This document shows, piece after piece, positions 63,777 to 64,000 of a DNA stretch of 64,000 bases. The translations under genes were made by a program, and so were the position numbers. Each line of letters starts with the position of its first letter. The first letter of the stretch is position 1. The notes beneath the pieces are model-generated. The model did not search any database. It was not told the origin of the DNA and worked only from the letters and a program-made list of their open reading frames with translations. This DNA comes from Corynebacterium simulans (lineage in GTDB: Bacteria; Actinomycetota; Actinomycetes; Mycobacteriales; Mycobacteriaceae). Location of the stretch: the NCBI RefSeq assembly GCF_001586215.1, contig NZ_CP014634.1, positions 806,001 to 870,000 on the forward strand, in the 5' to 3' direction.

Positions 63777-64000
63777 ATGAAACAATCAGCACAACTTTCC
63801 GCGCAGGAAATCACCCTAAGCTACGGCGAGCACGACATCTTAAGCGATCTATCCCTCTCGCTCGCCCCAGGAAAGATAACCTCCATCGTCGGCCCAAACG
63901 GCTGCGGTAAGTCGACCCTCCTACGTTCGCTCTCCCGTCTGCTAAAGCCAACACGCGGCGACATTTTCCTAGACGGTAAGAAGATTGCCGATATCCCGAC
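63777..64000 (+). CDS. Siderophore ABC transporter ATP-binding protein, 3' end outside the window
   Basis: The first 74 codons are visible from ATG 63777. They contain the FepC-type start ITLSYGEHDILSDLSLSLAPG and Walker A VGPNGCGKSTLLRSLSRLL, then GDIFLDGKKI. The signature and Walker B lie beyond the window. It is the last recognised gene of the iron uptake operon. Confidence 0.9.
   Translation, partial: MKQSAQLSAQEITLSYGEHDILSDLSLSLAPGKITSIVGPNGCGKSTLLRSLSRLLKPTRGDIFLDGKKIADIP

Overview
The window is chromosomal DNA of a Corynebacterium. The acyl-CoA carboxylase set (accD1, an accD paralogue, the tiny accE, accBC), a single-chain pyruvate carboxylase, lpdA, a RamB/PrpR-type regulator remnant, Maf, DUF3151 and a musK-musE-musF-musG maltose importer are a combination typical of that genus. 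Candidate CRP/GlxR-like and DtxR-like sites and near-leaderless starts fit as well. Base composition is moderately GC rich. The segment around 38.6-45.6 kb is visibly more AT rich and carries mobile DNA.

Layout. 0-2.4 kb: an RNase H-fold protein, a decayed DUF2510-like membrane protein gene and a small secreted protein. 2.4-9.2 kb: a Leloir galactose operon on the minus strand (galM, a sodium/solute symporter, a small membrane protein, galT, galK) with a LacI-type regulator and an operator-like palindrome. 9.2-14 kb: purE, purK, budA, a PH-domain protein, birA and a lipoprotein. 14-20.6 kb: the maltose ABC importer, translationally coupled to a small lipoprotein, a two-helix protein and a TreS-type glucosyltransferase. 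20.6-28.9 kb: a Pit phosphate transporter, accD1, a Tat-exported phosphoesterase, a motif-poor accD paralogue, accE, maf and DUF3151. 29-38.6 kb: a low-complexity DUF4282 protein, an ATP-grasp protein, a rhodanese whose catalytic Cys has become Ser, accBC, a GNAT and pyc.

38.9-46 kb is the accessory segment. It holds a secreted I36-type inhibitor with a possible slippage site and a MacB-like ABC exporter. Next comes a GntR/YtrA regulator cut by an IS21-family element with clear ends (imperfect ~26-bp inverted repeats, 5-bp target duplication) and a TGA in istA. A second IS scar follows, joined to the 3' end of a RamB/PrpR-like gene, which suggests an IS-mediated deletion. 46-60.5 kb is housekeeping: lpdA, an M20 amidohydrolase, an XRE regulator, upp, an NlpC/P60 pair, a degenerate adenosine deaminase, a D-Ala-D-Ala carboxypeptidase, an RDD protein, YihY, trpS, xth and an MFS exporter. 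60.6-64 kb: a siderophore ABC operon under a DtxR-like box. Its binding protein is frameshifted, its second permease has a stop codon, and its ATPase runs off the window.

A recurring theme is gene decay and loss of catalytic residues in otherwise conserved genes: AccD paralogue, ADA, rhodanese, siderophore uptake, istA, gntR, ramB and DUF2510. Several lesions lie in homopolymers, so sequence error must be excluded for those. No tRNA, rRNA, CRISPR array or replication origin was recognised.
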